A DNA stretch of 64,000 nt from Pseudomonas putida (GCF_002906855.1 NZ_MINI01000048.1:992001-1056000); one strand, 5' to 3'; shown: positions 53,861-63,006, counted from the stretch's first letter. Made by a program: numbers and translations. The notes: generated by a model not told the origin, from the sequence alone.

Positions 53861-53991
53861 GGGCGTGCTTCCTTCTGGAGAAAGCACGTCACGCTAGGCG
53901 GCCCTACAACCGCACACAAGGCGTGAACGCGTCTGAAAGAAGCTCCCTACACCTGCTAGAGACATAGACTACAAATTGCGTCTCACAAACA

Positions 53992-54025
53992 AAAACGCCC
54001 CCGGCCTTTCGACCGGGGGCGTTTT
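53992..54025 (-). terminator. Bidirectional intrinsic terminator after typA
   Basis: CGCCCCCGG (53996-54004) pairs with CCGGGGGCG (54013-54021) across an 8-nt loop, flanked by AAAA and TTTT. It lies 19 nt beyond the typA stop. Confidence 0.93.
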
Positions 54026-54043
54026 CATTCAGCCTGAGCTAAC

Positions 54044-55864
54044 TCAGTTCTTGGCTTTCTTGGCAGCGCGGGTACGCTCGCCTTCGTCCAGGATCTTCTT
54101 GCGCAGACGGATCGACTTAGGCGTGACTTCGCACAGCTCGTCGTCCTGGATGAATTCCAGAGCCTGTTCCAGGGTGTGGCGAACTGGCGGAACCAGGGCG
54201 ATGACTTCGTCTTTGCCCGAAGCACGCATGTTGTCGAGCTTCTTGCCTTTGGTTGGGTTCACGCCCAGGTCGTTGTCACGGCTGTTCAGGCCGATGATCT
54301 GACCGTTGTAGATCTCCTGGCCGTGTTCAACGAACAGCTTGCCGCGGGCCTGCAGGGTTTCCAGCGAGTAGGTCAGTGCCTTGCCGGTTTCAACCGAAAC
54401 CAGAACACCGTTCAGACGGCCGGACATCTGGCCCGACTTCATGGTGTCGTAGCGATCGAAGATCGAGGTCAGGATGCCTGCACCGTTGGTCAGGGTCAGG
54501 AACTGGTTACGGAAACCGATCAGACCACGGGCTGGAATGTTGTACTCCAGGCGCACACGGCCCTTGCCATCCGGCACCATGTTGGTCAGGTCGCCTTTAC
54601 GCAGACCCATCTCTTCCATGACCTTGCCCTGGGATTCTTCAGGGATGTCGATGGTGACGTTTTCGAACGGTTCCTGCTTCACGCCGTCGACTTCGCGGAT
54701 GATCACTTCAGGACGGCCTACGGCCATCTCGAAGCCTTCACGGCGCATGGTTTCGATCAGTACGGACAGGTGCAGCTCACCACGGCCCGATACCTTGAAC
54801 TTGTCAGGGGAATCGGTTTCCTGAACGCGCAGAGCAACGTTGTACAGCAGCTCCTTGTCCAGACGGTCCTTGATGTTACGGCTGGTGACGAACTTGCCTT
54901 CTTTACCGCAGAACGGCGAGTCGTTGACCTGGAAGGTCATCGAAACGGTCGGCTCGTCAACGGTCAGCGGCTTCATCGCCTCGACTGCGTCCGGAGCGCA
55001 CAGAGTGTCGGAGATGAACAGCTCGTCGAAACCGCTGATGCAGACGATGTCGCCAGCCTGGGCTTCTTCGACGTCGACGCGGTGCAGGCCGTGGTGACCC
55101 ATCAGCTTCAGGATACGACCGTTACGCTTCTTGCCGTTGGTGTCAATGGCGACAACCGGGGTGTTCGGCTTGACGCGGCCACGGGCGATACGGCCAACGC
55201 CGATAACGCCGAGGAAGCTGTTGTAGTCCAGTGCGGAGATCTGCATCTGGAACGAACCGTCACGGTCAACGTCCGGCGCCGGTACGTTGTCGACGATCGA
55301 CTGGTACAGGGCGGTCATGTCTTCGCCCATGGCGGTGTGGTCCAGACCGGCAATGCCGTTCAGGGCCGAGGCGTAGACGACTTTGAAGTCCAGCTGTTCG
55401 TCGGTGGCACCGAGGTTGTCGAACAGGTCGAAGATCTGGTCCAGAACCCAGTCAGGACGCGCGCCCGGACGGTCGACCTTGTTGATCACGACAATCGGCT
55501 TCAGGCCGGCTTCGAAAGCCTTCTTGGTCACGAAGCGGGTTTGCGGCATCGGGCCGTCCTGGGCGTCGACCAGCAGCAGCACGGAGTCGACCATCGACAT
55601 TACACGCTCAACCTCGCCACCGAAGTCGGCGTGGCCGGGGGTGTCGACGATGTTGATGTGGTAGCCGTTCCAGTTGATGGCGGTGTTTTTCGCCAGAATG
55701 GTAATACCGCGCTCTTTTTCCTGGTCGTTGGAGTCCATGACGCGCTCGTCGTTGAGCTCGTTACGCTCCAGAGTGCCGGACTGACGCAGGAGTTTGTCGA
55801 CCAGGGTGGTTTTACCATGGTCAACGTGGGCGATGATGGCGATGTTACGCAGATTTTCGATCAC
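54044..55864 (-). CDS. typA: TypA/BipA, ribosome-associated translational GTPase
   Basis: 606 residues if started at the GTG at 55864 (VIENLRNIAIIAHVDHGKTT), the length usual for BipA; an in-frame GTG at 55897 would add 11 residues (MATESSDRDTV). GTPase motifs AHVDHGKTTL (G1), DTPGHADFGGEV (G3) and NKVD (G4) are intact, followed by EF-G-like domains and the BipA-specific C-terminal domain (RLRKKILDEGERTRAAKKAKN). It acts in ribosome assembly and stress adaptation. A small hairpin CCACCTA-GTG-TAGGTGG (55894-55910) lies in the leader. Confidence 0.96.
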   Translation of the reverse strand: MIENLRNIAIIAHVDHGKTTLVDKLLRQSGTLERNELNDERVMDSNDQEKERGITILAKNTAINWNGYHINIVDTPGHADFGGEVERVMSMVDSVLLLVDAQDGPMPQTRFVTKKAFEAGLKPIVVINKVDRPGARPDWVLDQIFDLFDNLGATDEQLDFKVVYASALNGIAGLDHTAMGEDMTALYQSIVDNVPAPDVDRDGSFQMQISALDYNSFLGVIGVGRIARGRVKPNTPVVAIDTNGKKRNGRILKLMGHHGLHRVDVEEAQAGDIVCISGFDELFISDTLCAPDAVEAMKPLTVDEPTVSMTFQVNDSPFCGKEGKFVTSRNIKDRLDKELLYNVALRVQETDSPDKFKVSGRGELHLSVLIETMRREGFEMAVGRPEVIIREVDGVKQEPFENVTIDIPEESQGKVMEEMGLRKGDLTNMVPDGKGRVRLEYNIPARGLIGFRNQFLTLTNGAGILTSIFDRYDTMKSGQMSGRLNGVLVSVETGKALTYSLETLQARGKLFVEHGQEIYNGQIIGLNSRDNDLGVNPTKGKKLDNMRASGKDEVIALVPPVRHTLEQALEFIQDDELCEVTPKSIRLRKKILDEGERTRAAKKAKN

Positions 55865-55893
55865 AACTGTATCTCGATCAGAGGATTCGGTTG

Positions 55894-55910
55894 CCACCTA
55901 GTGTAGGTGG
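55894..55910 (-). other. Short perfect hairpin in the typA leader
   Basis: CCACCTA (55894-55900) and TAGGTGG (55904-55910) are complementary across GTG, 30 nt before the chosen typA start. If transcribed, it would sit just 5' of the ribosome-binding region; it also overlaps the alternative GTG start, which argues against that start. Confidence 0.45.
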
Positions 55911-55992
55911 CGAATATGTACGCTTTTAGGCTCAGCGGGCCCGATGGTCGGGAGGGCGATGGCGGATGCTGCCGCCATACAGCCCTGGCGTC

Positions 55993-57447
55993 TTATGTCG
56001 GACGATAAACACGCACATTGGCATGTCCCTCACTGAGCAGGTGGTGTGCGTGCAAACGGCTCATCACACCTTTGTCGCAATACAGCAAGTACTGGCGCGT
56101 AGGGTCCAGGTGCTTGAACTTGCTGTTGATCGCATAGAACGGCATGGCCTGGACTTCGATACCTTCCAGGGCCAGAGGTTCGTCTTCCTGGGCATCGGGG
56201 TGACGAATGTCGATGACGATCTGGCCTGGCAGCGCCTCGGCCACTTCCTCGACTTCGATGTCCTTGCCCAGCTCGTCGATCACGTGGTCGATGGAGATGA
56301 ACTTGGCGCGCTCCAGGGCGCGCTCCAGCACGGCCATGTCGAACTGCTTTTCTTCGTGCTCCATGCGGTGACGCTTGGCATGGGTGGTCGGGTTCACCGA
56401 GATCACGCCGCAGTATTCGGGCATGTGCTTGGCGAAGTCGGCGGTGCCGATTTCGGTGGCCTGGTCGATGATGTCCTGCTTGTGGCTGGCCAGCAACGGG
56501 CGCAGTACCAGCTTGTCGGTGGCCGAGTCGATGATCGACAGGTTAGGCAGAGTCTGGCTGGAGACCTGGGAGATCGCCTCGCCGGTAACCAGCGCGTCGA
56601 TCTGCAGGCGGTCGGCCATGTGCGCGGCACCGCGCAGCATCATGCGCTTGAGGGTCACGCCCATGTAGCTGTTGTCGACTTTGTTGAGGATCTCGCCAAC
56701 CACTTCTTCGAACGGCACACTGATGAACAGTACGCGCTGGCTGCTGCCGTACTTTTTCCACAGGTAGTGGGCCACTTCCATCACGCCCAGCTCGTGGGCA
56801 CGGCCGCCGAGGTTGAAGAAGCAGAAGTGGGTCATCAGGCCGCGGCGCATCATCTGGTAAGCCGCCACGGTGGAGTCGAAACCACCGGACATCAGCACCA
56901 GGGTCTGCTCCAGGGCACCCAGCGGGTAGCCGCCAATGCCGTTGTGCTGGTTGTGGATCACGTACAGGCGCTGATCACGGATCTCCATGCGCACCACGAC
57001 TTCAGGCGTCTTCAGGTCGATGCCGGCGGCGCCGCACTGCTGGCGCAGCTGGCTGCCGACGTAGCGGTCGACGTCCATAGAGGTGAAGTCGTGATGGCCG
57101 CCGCGCTTGCAGCGCACCGAGAAGCGCTTGCCGGCCAGCAGGTGACCGAAGTGGTGCTTGCACTTGGCGACGATGTCGTCGAAGTCACCCAGTGGGTACT
57201 CATCGACCTGCAGGAAGTGGGTGATGCCCGGGGTGCAGGTGAGGCGCTCGATCATTTCGCGCTGGAGCTTCTCGTCCTCGACGCGGGTGACCACCTCGAG
57301 ATTGTCCCAGACACCATCGACCGCGAGCTCAGGATCGAGATCCTTGAGCACGTTGCGGATGTTCTTGCCGAGCTGACGGATGAAGCGCTTGCGCACCGGC
57401 CGGCTCTTGATGGTGATTTCTGGGAAGACTTTGACGATAAGTTTCAT
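55993..57447 (-). CDS. thiI: ThiI, tRNA 4-thiouridine synthase / thiamine sulfur-transfer protein
   Basis: 484 residues. A ferredoxin-like/THUMP N-terminal region is followed by an adenylating PP-loop domain (LVLMSGGFDSTVAAYQ, about residue 190) and a C-terminal rhodanese domain with the persulfide cysteine in YLLYCDKGVMS. It makes s4U8 in tRNA and passes sulfur for thiazole synthesis. This is the long, rhodanese-containing form as in enterics. Confidence 0.96.
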   Translation of the reverse strand: MKLIVKVFPEITIKSRPVRKRFIRQLGKNIRNVLKDLDPELAVDGVWDNLEVVTRVEDEKLQREMIERLTCTPGITHFLQVDEYPLGDFDDIVAKCKHHFGHLLAGKRFSVRCKRGGHHDFTSMDVDRYVGSQLRQQCGAAGIDLKTPEVVVRMEIRDQRLYVIHNQHNGIGGYPLGALEQTLVLMSGGFDSTVAAYQMMRRGLMTHFCFFNLGGRAHELGVMEVAHYLWKKYGSSQRVLFISVPFEEVVGEILNKVDNSYMGVTLKRMMLRGAAHMADRLQIDALVTGEAISQVSSQTLPNLSIIDSATDKLVLRPLLASHKQDIIDQATEIGTADFAKHMPEYCGVISVNPTTHAKRHRMEHEEKQFDMAVLERALERAKFISIDHVIDELGKDIEVEEVAEALPGQIVIDIRHPDAQEDEPLALEGIEVQAMPFYAINSKFKHLDPTRQYLLYCDKGVMSRLHAHHLLSEGHANVRVYRPT

Positions 57448-57702
57448 TGGGTTAACAGCGCGCGCAGGGCCTGCCGAAAATGAGGGGCGCGAATTATAGC
57501 GGAAATTGCTCAGGATTTGACCAACTTTTGATCAGAAGCTTTGAGATAAATGCAGAAGCCGGTTTTTGTGCCGCCTGCTCCGACCCTTTCCCGGGTGAAC
57601 CCGCTCCCACAGGGCCCGCGCAAGCCTCAAGCCTGGCGTGGCCCTTGTGGGAGCATGTTTAGCCGCGAAGAGGCCCTCGAAGAAAGCACAGTCTTGATGA
57701 CT
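57448..57702. other. Upstream part of the thiI-glnA spacer with a REP-like inverted repeat
   Basis: There is no gene in the 490-base thiI-glnA spacer. In this half, GCTCCCACA (57603-57611) and its complement TGTGGGAGC (57646-57654) flank a 34-nt partly complementary core (GGGCCCGCGC / GCGTGGCCC), giving a REP-like structure. The region next to thiI (57488-57530) is AT-rich and probably holds the thiI promoter. Confidence 0.6.
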
Positions 57703-57719
57703 TGCACCAACTTGGTGCC
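57703..57719. promoter_or_regulatory. NtrC-binding site upstream of glnA
   Basis: TGCACC-AACTT-GGTGCC matches the NtrC consensus TGCACC-N5-GGTGCA at 11 of 12 positions. A weaker copy, GCACTTGAATGATGCC, follows at 57722-57737. It lies about 110 nt before the sigma-54 promoter, a normal enhancer distance. Confidence 0.85.
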
Positions 57720-57823
57720 CAGCACTTGAATGATGCCTCCTAAGGGTGCGCTTTTTCCCGCTACCACCCCAGCAAATGCCCACAAACGCCTCTTTTTATC
57801 TCGCCCTCGCCATTTTCGGGCAC

Positions 57824-57839
57824 TGGCATGCAATTTGCT
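57824..57839 (+). promoter_or_regulatory. Sigma-54 promoter of glnA
   Basis: TGGCATG-CAAT-TTGCT, with GG at 57825-57826 and GC at 57837-57838, i.e. exact -24/-12 spacing. The expected transcript start is near 57850, giving a leader of about 90 nt. Confidence 0.9.
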
Positions 57840-57938
57840 CCCTTGTGAGGCAGGTAAGCTTGGCCGACTATCCGCGCCCGGCAACACCCTTTTTCCAGAG
57901 CAGCGGCCCACCGCGCTCTAGACCCTCCGGAGGACAAC

Positions 57939-59345
57939 ATGTCGAAGTCGGTTCAACTCATCAAAGATCATGACGTCAAGTGGATTGATCTGCGTTTCAC
58001 GGACACCAAGGGCGTGCAGCATCACGTGACCATGCCGGCGCGTGATGGCCTGGACGAAGACTTCTTCGAAGTCGGCAAGATGTTCGACGGCTCCTCCATC
58101 GCTGGCTGGAAAGGCATCGAAGCTTCCGACATGATCCTGATGCCGGTTGACGAGACCGCCGTTCTGGACCCGTTCACCGAAGAACCGACCCTGATCATCA
58201 CCTGCGACATCGTCGACCCGTCGAGCATGCAAGGCTACGATCGCGACCCACGTGCGATCGCCAAGCGCGCCGAAGAGTACCTGAAGAGCACCGGCATCGG
58301 TGACACCGTCTTCGCTGGCCCAGAGCCAGAGTTCTTCATCTTCGACGAAGTGAAGTTCAAGTCGGACATCTCCGGCTCGATGTTCAAGATCTTCTCCGAG
58401 CAAGGCTCGTGGATGTCCGACGCGGACGTGGAAGGCGGCAACAAAGGCCACCGTCCAGGCGTGAAAGGCGGCTACTTCCCGGTTCCGCCGTTCGACCACG
58501 ACCACGAAATCCGTACCGCCATGTGCAACGCTCTGGAAGAAATGGGCCAGACCGTTGAAGTTCACCACCACGAAGTGGCGACTGCCGGCCAGAACGAAAT
58601 CGGCGTCAAGTTCAACACCCTGGTGAAGAAAGCTGACGAAGTACAGGCCCTGAAATACGTCGTGCACAACGTTGCCGACGCTTACGGCCGTACCGCCACC
58701 TTCATGCCGAAGCCACTGTACGGCGACAACGGCTCGGGCATGCACGTGCACATGTCGATCTGGAAAGACGGCAAGAACACCTTCTCGGGCGAAGGCTATG
58801 CCGGCCTGTCCGACACCGCCCTGTACTTCATCGGCGGCATCATCAAGCACGGTAAGGCCCTGAACGGCTTCACCAACCCGTCGACCAACTCGTACAAGCG
58901 TCTGGTCCCAGGCTTCGAAGCACCGGTAATGCTGGCCTACTCGGCTCGCAACCGTTCCGCCTCGATCCGTATTCCTTACGTCGGCAGCCCGAAAGCACGC
59001 CGTATCGAAGCACGCTTCCCGGACCCATCGGCCAACCCGTACCTGGCCTTCGCGGCCCTGCTGATGGCTGGCCTGGACGGCATCCAGAACAAGATCCACC
59101 CAGGCGATGCTGCCGACAAGAACCTGTACGACCTGCCGCCAGAAGAAGCCAAGGACATCCCGCAAGTCTGCGGCAGCCTGAAAGAGGCTCTGGAAGAGCT
59201 GGATAAAGGCCGTGCGTTCCTGACCAAGGGCGGCGTGTTCTCCGACGACTTCATCGATGCCTTCATCGAGCTGAAGAGCGAAGAAGAAATCAAGGTCCGC
59301 ACCTTCGTGCATCCGCTGGAATACGAGCTGTACTACAGCTGCTGA
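57939..59345 (+). CDS. glnA: Glutamine synthetase type I
   Basis: 468 residues from the ATG at 57939 (CCGGAGGACAAC upstream). It makes glutamine from glutamate and ammonia as a dodecamer. Conserved blocks are MFDGSSIAGWKGI, the NGSGMHVHMSIW glutamate-binding loop and RNRSASIRIPYV. Tyr397 (KNLYDLPPEE) is the adenylylation site used by GlnE, so the enzyme should be covalently regulated. Transcription is expected from the sigma-54/NtrC promoter upstream; a perfect terminator follows. Confidence 0.98.
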   Translation: MSKSVQLIKDHDVKWIDLRFTDTKGVQHHVTMPARDGLDEDFFEVGKMFDGSSIAGWKGIEASDMILMPVDETAVLDPFTEEPTLIITCDIVDPSSMQGYDRDPRAIAKRAEEYLKSTGIGDTVFAGPEPEFFIFDEVKFKSDISGSMFKIFSEQGSWMSDADVEGGNKGHRPGVKGGYFPVPPFDHDHEIRTAMCNALEEMGQTVEVHHHEVATAGQNEIGVKFNTLVKKADEVQALKYVVHNVADAYGRTATFMPKPLYGDNGSGMHVHMSIWKDGKNTFSGEGYAGLSDTALYFIGGIIKHGKALNGFTNPSTNSYKRLVPGFEAPVMLAYSARNRSASIRIPYVGSPKARRIEARFPDPSANPYLAFAALLMAGLDGIQNKIHPGDAADKNLYDLPPEEAKDIPQVCGSLKEALEELDKGRAFLTKGGVFSDDFIDAFIELKSEEEIKVRTFVHPLEYELYYSC

Positions 59346-59379
59346 TCTGATTGGCACCTGGCGCCAATCTGAATCACCG

Positions 59380-59409
59380 AAAACGGCCTTCTTCTGAAGG
59401 CCGTTTTTT
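59380..59409 (+). terminator. Intrinsic terminator of glnA
   Basis: ACGGCCTTC-TTCT-GAAGGCCGT, a 9-bp perfect stem extended by AAA/TTT and followed by TTTTTT, 35 nt after the glnA stop. Confidence 0.95.
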
Positions 59410-59497
59410 GTTTCACGCCCATCGCTTTCAGATACTTCCTACAAGCAAGGCTTACCTGACTGCGCACAATCAAATCTCCAACAATAAGGAGATTGCC

Positions 59498-60034
59498 ATG
59501 CGCCCCCAACCCTTCGTGCTTTGCTTCGTCATCACGCTTTTCGGCTGCAGCTCCCCTTCACAACCTGAACTCAAGCCGTTGCTCGCGGCAATCGGACAGC
59601 GGCTGGACCTTGCCTACGCCGTGGCCGTGCATAAATGGGACAATGGCGTGCCAGTCGAGGCCCCCATGCGAGAACAAGAGGTTCTGCAGCAGGTTCAAGC
59701 TGCAGCGCATGACTACGGCCTGCCTCCCGAACGGGCAGCGGCCTTTTTTGCCGACCAGATCGAAGCCAACAAGATGGTCCAGTACGGACTGATCGACCGC
59801 TGGACGGCACTGGGGAAGCGGCCCCCTCAGCAAGCTCGGGACCTCGCCGATGAACTACGTCCGCGCCTGGACATGCTCCAGGCAACATTGCTGTTCGAAC
59901 TGGGCAATCTGGACCGCAAGCCGTTTCACGACTGCCCTCGCCAATTGACCGACGCCCTGGCCGGGCATGCCAGCGACCCGCTCCGGCACATGGCCCTGGT
60001 CCGCGCAACAGCACACTTGTGCGTAGAACGCTGA
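59498..60034 (+). CDS. Periplasmic chorismate mutase (AroQ-gamma type), putative lipoprotein
   Basis: 178 residues from the ATG at 59498 (AAGGAG upstream). It has an exported N terminus, LCFVITLFGCSS, with a lipobox-like Cys17 (LFGC, not ideal). The rest is the gamma-class AroQ helical fold: GQRLDLAYAVAVHKW, APMREQEVLQQV and PPERAAAFFADQIEANKMVQ, carrying the Arg, Lys, Arg and Gln/Glu expected in the active site. It converts chorismate to prephenate outside the cytoplasm, where its physiological use is unclear. A longer in-frame start at 59351 overlaps the glnA terminator and is rejected. Confidence 0.85.
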   Translation: MRPQPFVLCFVITLFGCSSPSQPELKPLLAAIGQRLDLAYAVAVHKWDNGVPVEAPMREQEVLQQVQAAAHDYGLPPERAAAFFADQIEANKMVQYGLIDRWTALGKRPPQQARDLADELRPRLDMLQATLLFELGNLDRKPFHDCPRQLTDALAGHASDPLRHMALVRATAHLCVER

Positions 60035-60043
60035 CCTCTGCAA

Positions 60044-60060
60044 TGCTCTATATTGGTGCA
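60044..60060. promoter_or_regulatory. NtrC-binding site upstream of ntrB
   Basis: TGCTCT-ATATT-GGTGCA has one perfect and one half-conserved NtrC half-site, 128 nt before the sigma-54 element at 60188. Confidence 0.65.
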
Positions 60061-60187
60061 TAGACGTAGCAAGCGCTTCGATCTGCAACCCAAAACGGGT
60101 CACTTGAAACGATAAATCAGGGCAATCTGGTCCGAATAAGCGCAACTGCAGGTCTTTATCCGGCAATTCCGCTTCTTTTCGGAGCCT

Positions 60188-60203
60188 TGGTTTGTTTCTT
60201 GCA
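60188..60203 (+). promoter_or_regulatory. Sigma-54 promoter of ntrBC
   Basis: TGGTTTG-TTTC-TTGCA with GG at 60189-60190 and GC at 60201-60202, exact -24/-12 spacing. It gives a transcript start near 60214 and rules out the upstream in-frame start of ntrB at 60192. Confidence 0.75.
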
Positions 60204-60299
60204 TTTTCCTGTGCAGAGACTGGCATCTGCGGATCCGCCGCCTGCCCGGCCATGGCCGTGCCCTGCCTGACAAGCGCCAAAAGAGGTCAACGACGCCTT

Positions 60300-61385
60300 A
60301 TGACCATCAGCGATGCACAGCACCGTCTGCTTCTGGACAACCTGACCACTGCGACGCTCCTGCTCAATGCCGAGCTGCGCCTGGAATACATGAACCCGGC
60401 CGCGGAAATGCTCCTGGCCGTCAGCGGCCAGCGCAGTCATGGGCAGTTCATCAGCGAGCTGTTCACCGAATCGACCGAGGCGCTCAACTCGCTGCGCCAG
60501 GCCGTGGAACAGGCGCACCCGTTCACCAAGCGGGAAGCGCAACTGACCTCGCTGACCGGGCAGGCCATCACCGTCGACTATGCCGTGACACCCATCCTGC
60601 ATCAGGGCAACACCTTGCTACTGCTGGAAGTGCACCCGCGTGATCGCCTGCTGCGCATCACCAAGGAAGAGGCCCAGCTGAGCAAGCAGGAAACCACCAA
60701 GATGCTGGTGCGCGGCCTGGCCCACGAGATCAAGAACCCGCTCGGCGGCATCCGTGGCGCCGCACAGCTGCTGGCCCGCGAACTGCCAGAGGAGGGGCTG
60801 CGCGACTACACCAACGTGATCATCGAAGAGGCCGACCGCCTGCGCAATCTGGTTGATCGTATGCTCGGCTCGAACAAGCTGCCGTCGCTGGCCATGACCA
60901 ATATCCATGAAGTACTGGAGCGGGTCTGCAGCCTGGTTGAGGCCGAAAGCCAGGGCTGCATCACTTTGGTGCGCGACTACGACCCGAGCTTGCCGGACGT
61001 GTTGATCGATCGCGAGCAGATGATCCAGGCCGTCCTGAACATCGTGCGCAACGCGATGCAGGCGATCAGTTCGCAGAACGAGCTGCGCCTGGGCCGCATT
61101 ACCCTGCGCAGCCGCGCCGTGCGCCAGTTCACCATCGGCCACGTGCGCCATCGCCTGGCGGCACGTATCGAAATCATCGACAACGGCCCGGGCATCCCTG
61201 CGGAACTGCAGGACACGCTTTTCTATCCCATGGTCAGTGGGCGCCCGGACGGTACCGGGCTCGGTCTGGCCATTACCCAGAACATCATCAGCCAGCACCA
61301 GGGCCTGATCGAGTGTGAAAGCCACGCAGGGCACACCGCCTTCTCGATCTTCCTGCCCCTGGAACAAGGAGCCACCGCCTCATGA
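60300..61385 (+). CDS. glnL: NtrB/GlnL, nitrogen-regulation sensor histidine kinase
   Basis: 361 residues from the ATG at 60300 (MTISDAQHRLLLDNL). It is cytosolic with a PAS domain (about 1-110), a dimerisation/phosphoacceptor helix with His142 in GLAHEIKNPLGGIRGAAQ, and an HATPase domain (IIDNGPGIP, GTGLGLAITQNI). It phosphorylates or dephosphorylates NtrC according to PII status. It overlaps ntrC by 4 nt. The start was fixed by the sigma-54 promoter lying upstream of it. Confidence 0.97.
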   Translation: MTISDAQHRLLLDNLTTATLLLNAELRLEYMNPAAEMLLAVSGQRSHGQFISELFTESTEALNSLRQAVEQAHPFTKREAQLTSLTGQAITVDYAVTPILHQGNTLLLLEVHPRDRLLRITKEEAQLSKQETTKMLVRGLAHEIKNPLGGIRGAAQLLARELPEEGLRDYTNVIIEEADRLRNLVDRMLGSNKLPSLAMTNIHEVLERVCSLVEAESQGCITLVRDYDPSLPDVLIDREQMIQAVLNIVRNAMQAISSQNELRLGRITLRSRAVRQFTIGHVRHRLAARIEIIDNGPGIPAELQDTLFYPMVSGRPDGTGLGLAITQNIISQHQGLIECESHAGHTAFSIFLPLEQGATAS

Positions 61386-62818
61386 GCCGAAGTGAAACCG
61401 TATGGATCGTCGATGATGATCGCTCCATCCGCTGGGTCCTGGAAAAAGCCCTGCAACAGGAAGGCATGACCACCCAGAGCTTCGACAGCGCCGATGGCGT
61501 CATGGGCCGCCTGGCCCGCCAGCAGCCGGATGTGATCATTTCCGACATTCGCATGCCCGGTGCCAGCGGGCTGGACCTGCTGGCGCAGATCCGCGAGCAG
61601 CATCCGCGCCTGCCGGTCATCATCATGACCGCCCATTCCGACCTGGACAGCGCCGTGGCGTCCTACCAGGGTGGCGCCTTCGAGTACCTGCCCAAACCCT
61701 TCGACGTCGATGAAGCGGTGTCGCTGGTCAAGCGCGCCAATCAGCACGCCCAGGAACAGCAAGGCCTCGATGTGCCGCAGGCCTTGGCCCGCACCCCGGA
61801 AATCATCGGCGAAGCGCCGGCGATGCAGGAGGTGTTCCGCGCCATCGGCCGCCTGAGCCATTCCAACATCACCGTCCTGATCAACGGTGAGTCCGGTACC
61901 GGTAAAGAGCTGGTGGCGCACGCCCTGCACCGCCACAGCCCGCGTGCCGCCTCGCCGTTCATCGCCCTGAACATGGCGGCCATCCCCAAGGACCTGATGG
62001 AGTCGGAGCTGTTCGGCCACGAGAAAGGTGCCTTCACCGGCGCGGCCAACCTGCGCCGCGGCCGCTTCGAGCAGGCCGACGGCGGTACCTTGTTCCTCGA
62101 CGAGATCGGCGACATGCCCGCCGATACCCAGACCCGACTGCTGCGGGTGCTGGCCGATGGCGAGTTCTATCGCGTTGGCGGCCACGTGCCGGTGAAGGTC
62201 GATGTGCGCATCATCGCGGCGACCCACCAGAACCTGGAGTCGCTGGTGACGGCCGGCAAGTTCCGTGAAGACTTGTTCCACCGCCTCAACGTAATCCGCA
62301 TTCATATTCCACGCCTGGCCGATCGCCGCGAGGACATCCCGGCGCTGGCCCGGCACTTCCTCGGCCGTGCCGCCCAGGAGCTGGCCGTCGAGCCGAAGCT
62401 GCTCAAGCCGGAAACCGAAGAGTTCATCCGCAACCTGCCGTGGCCAGGCAACGTGCGCCAGCTGGAGAACACCTGCCGCTGGATCACGGTGATGGCCTCC
62501 AGCCGCGAGGTGCTGATCGGCGACCTGCCGCCGGAGCTGCTGAACCTGCCGCAGGACGCTGCACCGGTGACCAACTGGGAGCAGGCGCTGCGCCAGTGGG
62601 CAGACCAGGCTCTGGCACGTGGGCAATCGAATCTGCTCGACAGTGCGGTACCCAGCTTCGAGCGGATCATGATCGAGACGGCGCTCAAGCACACTGCCGG
62701 GCGCCGGCGTGATGCCGCGGTGTTGCTGGGCTGGGGGCGCAATACCCTGACTCGCAAGATCAAGGAGCTGGGTATGAATGTGGATGGCGGGGATGAGGAT
62801 GAGGGCGAGGACCACTGA
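61382..62818 (+). CDS. glnG: NtrC/GlnG, nitrogen-regulation response regulator and sigma-54 activator
   Basis: 478 residues. The receiver domain has phospho-acceptor Asp55 (VIISDIRMPG). The AAA+ domain has Walker A GESGTGKE, the sigma-54 loop GAFTGA (HEKGAFTGAANLRR), Walker B-type GGTLFLDEIGDM and the arginine-finger region. A Fis-type helix-turn-helix lies at the C terminus (GRRRDAAVLLGWGRNTLTRK). It activates glnA, its own operon and the NrsZ-like RNA downstream, each with recognisable sites. Confidence 0.98.
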   Translation: MSRSETVWIVDDDRSIRWVLEKALQQEGMTTQSFDSADGVMGRLARQQPDVIISDIRMPGASGLDLLAQIREQHPRLPVIIMTAHSDLDSAVASYQGGAFEYLPKPFDVDEAVSLVKRANQHAQEQQGLDVPQALARTPEIIGEAPAMQEVFRAIGRLSHSNITVLINGESGTGKELVAHALHRHSPRAASPFIALNMAAIPKDLMESELFGHEKGAFTGAANLRRGRFEQADGGTLFLDEIGDMPADTQTRLLRVLADGEFYRVGGHVPVKVDVRIIAATHQNLESLVTAGKFREDLFHRLNVIRIHIPRLADRREDIPALARHFLGRAAQELAVEPKLLKPETEEFIRNLPWPGNVRQLENTCRWITVMASSREVLIGDLPPELLNLPQDAAPVTNWEQALRQWADQALARGQSNLLDSAVPSFERIMIETALKHTAGRRRDAAVLLGWGRNTLTRKIKELGMNVDGGDEDEGEDH

Positions 62819-62841
62819 TCCCTGTCAACCCGTGAAACCTC

Positions 62842-62863
62842 TGGGGCCGCTTTTGCGGCCCCA
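62842..62863 (+). terminator. Terminator-like hairpin after ntrC
   Basis: TGGGGCCGC-TTTT-GCGGCCCCA, a 9-bp perfect stem 24 nt after the ntrC stop, followed by the T-containing GTCATTTCTG. Confidence 0.75.
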
Positions 62864-62881
62864 GTCATTTCTGCCCTCCGA

Positions 62882-62918
62882 TGCACCGATGCTGTGCCCG
62901 ATGCACCTCACGAAGGCA
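62882..62918. promoter_or_regulatory. Two NtrC-type sites upstream of the NrsZ-like RNA
   Basis: Site 1, TGCACC-GATGC-TGTGCC (62882-62898), and site 2, TGCACC-TCACG-AAGGCA (62902-62918), each have a perfect left half. They are spaced about 20 nt apart centre to centre (two helical turns), 63-99 nt before a sigma-54 promoter. Confidence 0.7.
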
Positions 62919-62980
62919 CAAACCCCCTCGAAACTCGGCCAAATCGCCCTGAAACCCCGTATTTCCGGGCTTTGCAAAAC

Positions 62981-62996
62981 TGGCACGCCCCCTGCA
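62981..62996 (+). promoter_or_regulatory. Sigma-54 promoter of the NrsZ-like RNA
   Basis: TGGCACG-CCCC-CTGCA: the -24 block is identical to consensus and the GG/GC spacing is exact (62982-62983 and 62994-62995). No coding sequence follows on the plus strand until 63613, so the product is an RNA. Confidence 0.85.
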
Positions 62997-63006
62997 ACAG
63001 CTAATA

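Noticed and set aside
54176..55906. 576-codon frame antisense to typA, and similar long frames antisense to glnA, ntrC, hutT and hutU
   Set aside because: All lie opposite highly conserved genes with strong codon bias; no independent start signals or domains.
60192..60299. Upstream in-frame start for ntrB
   Set aside because: The sigma-54 -24/-12 element spans 60188-60203, so transcription starts after it.
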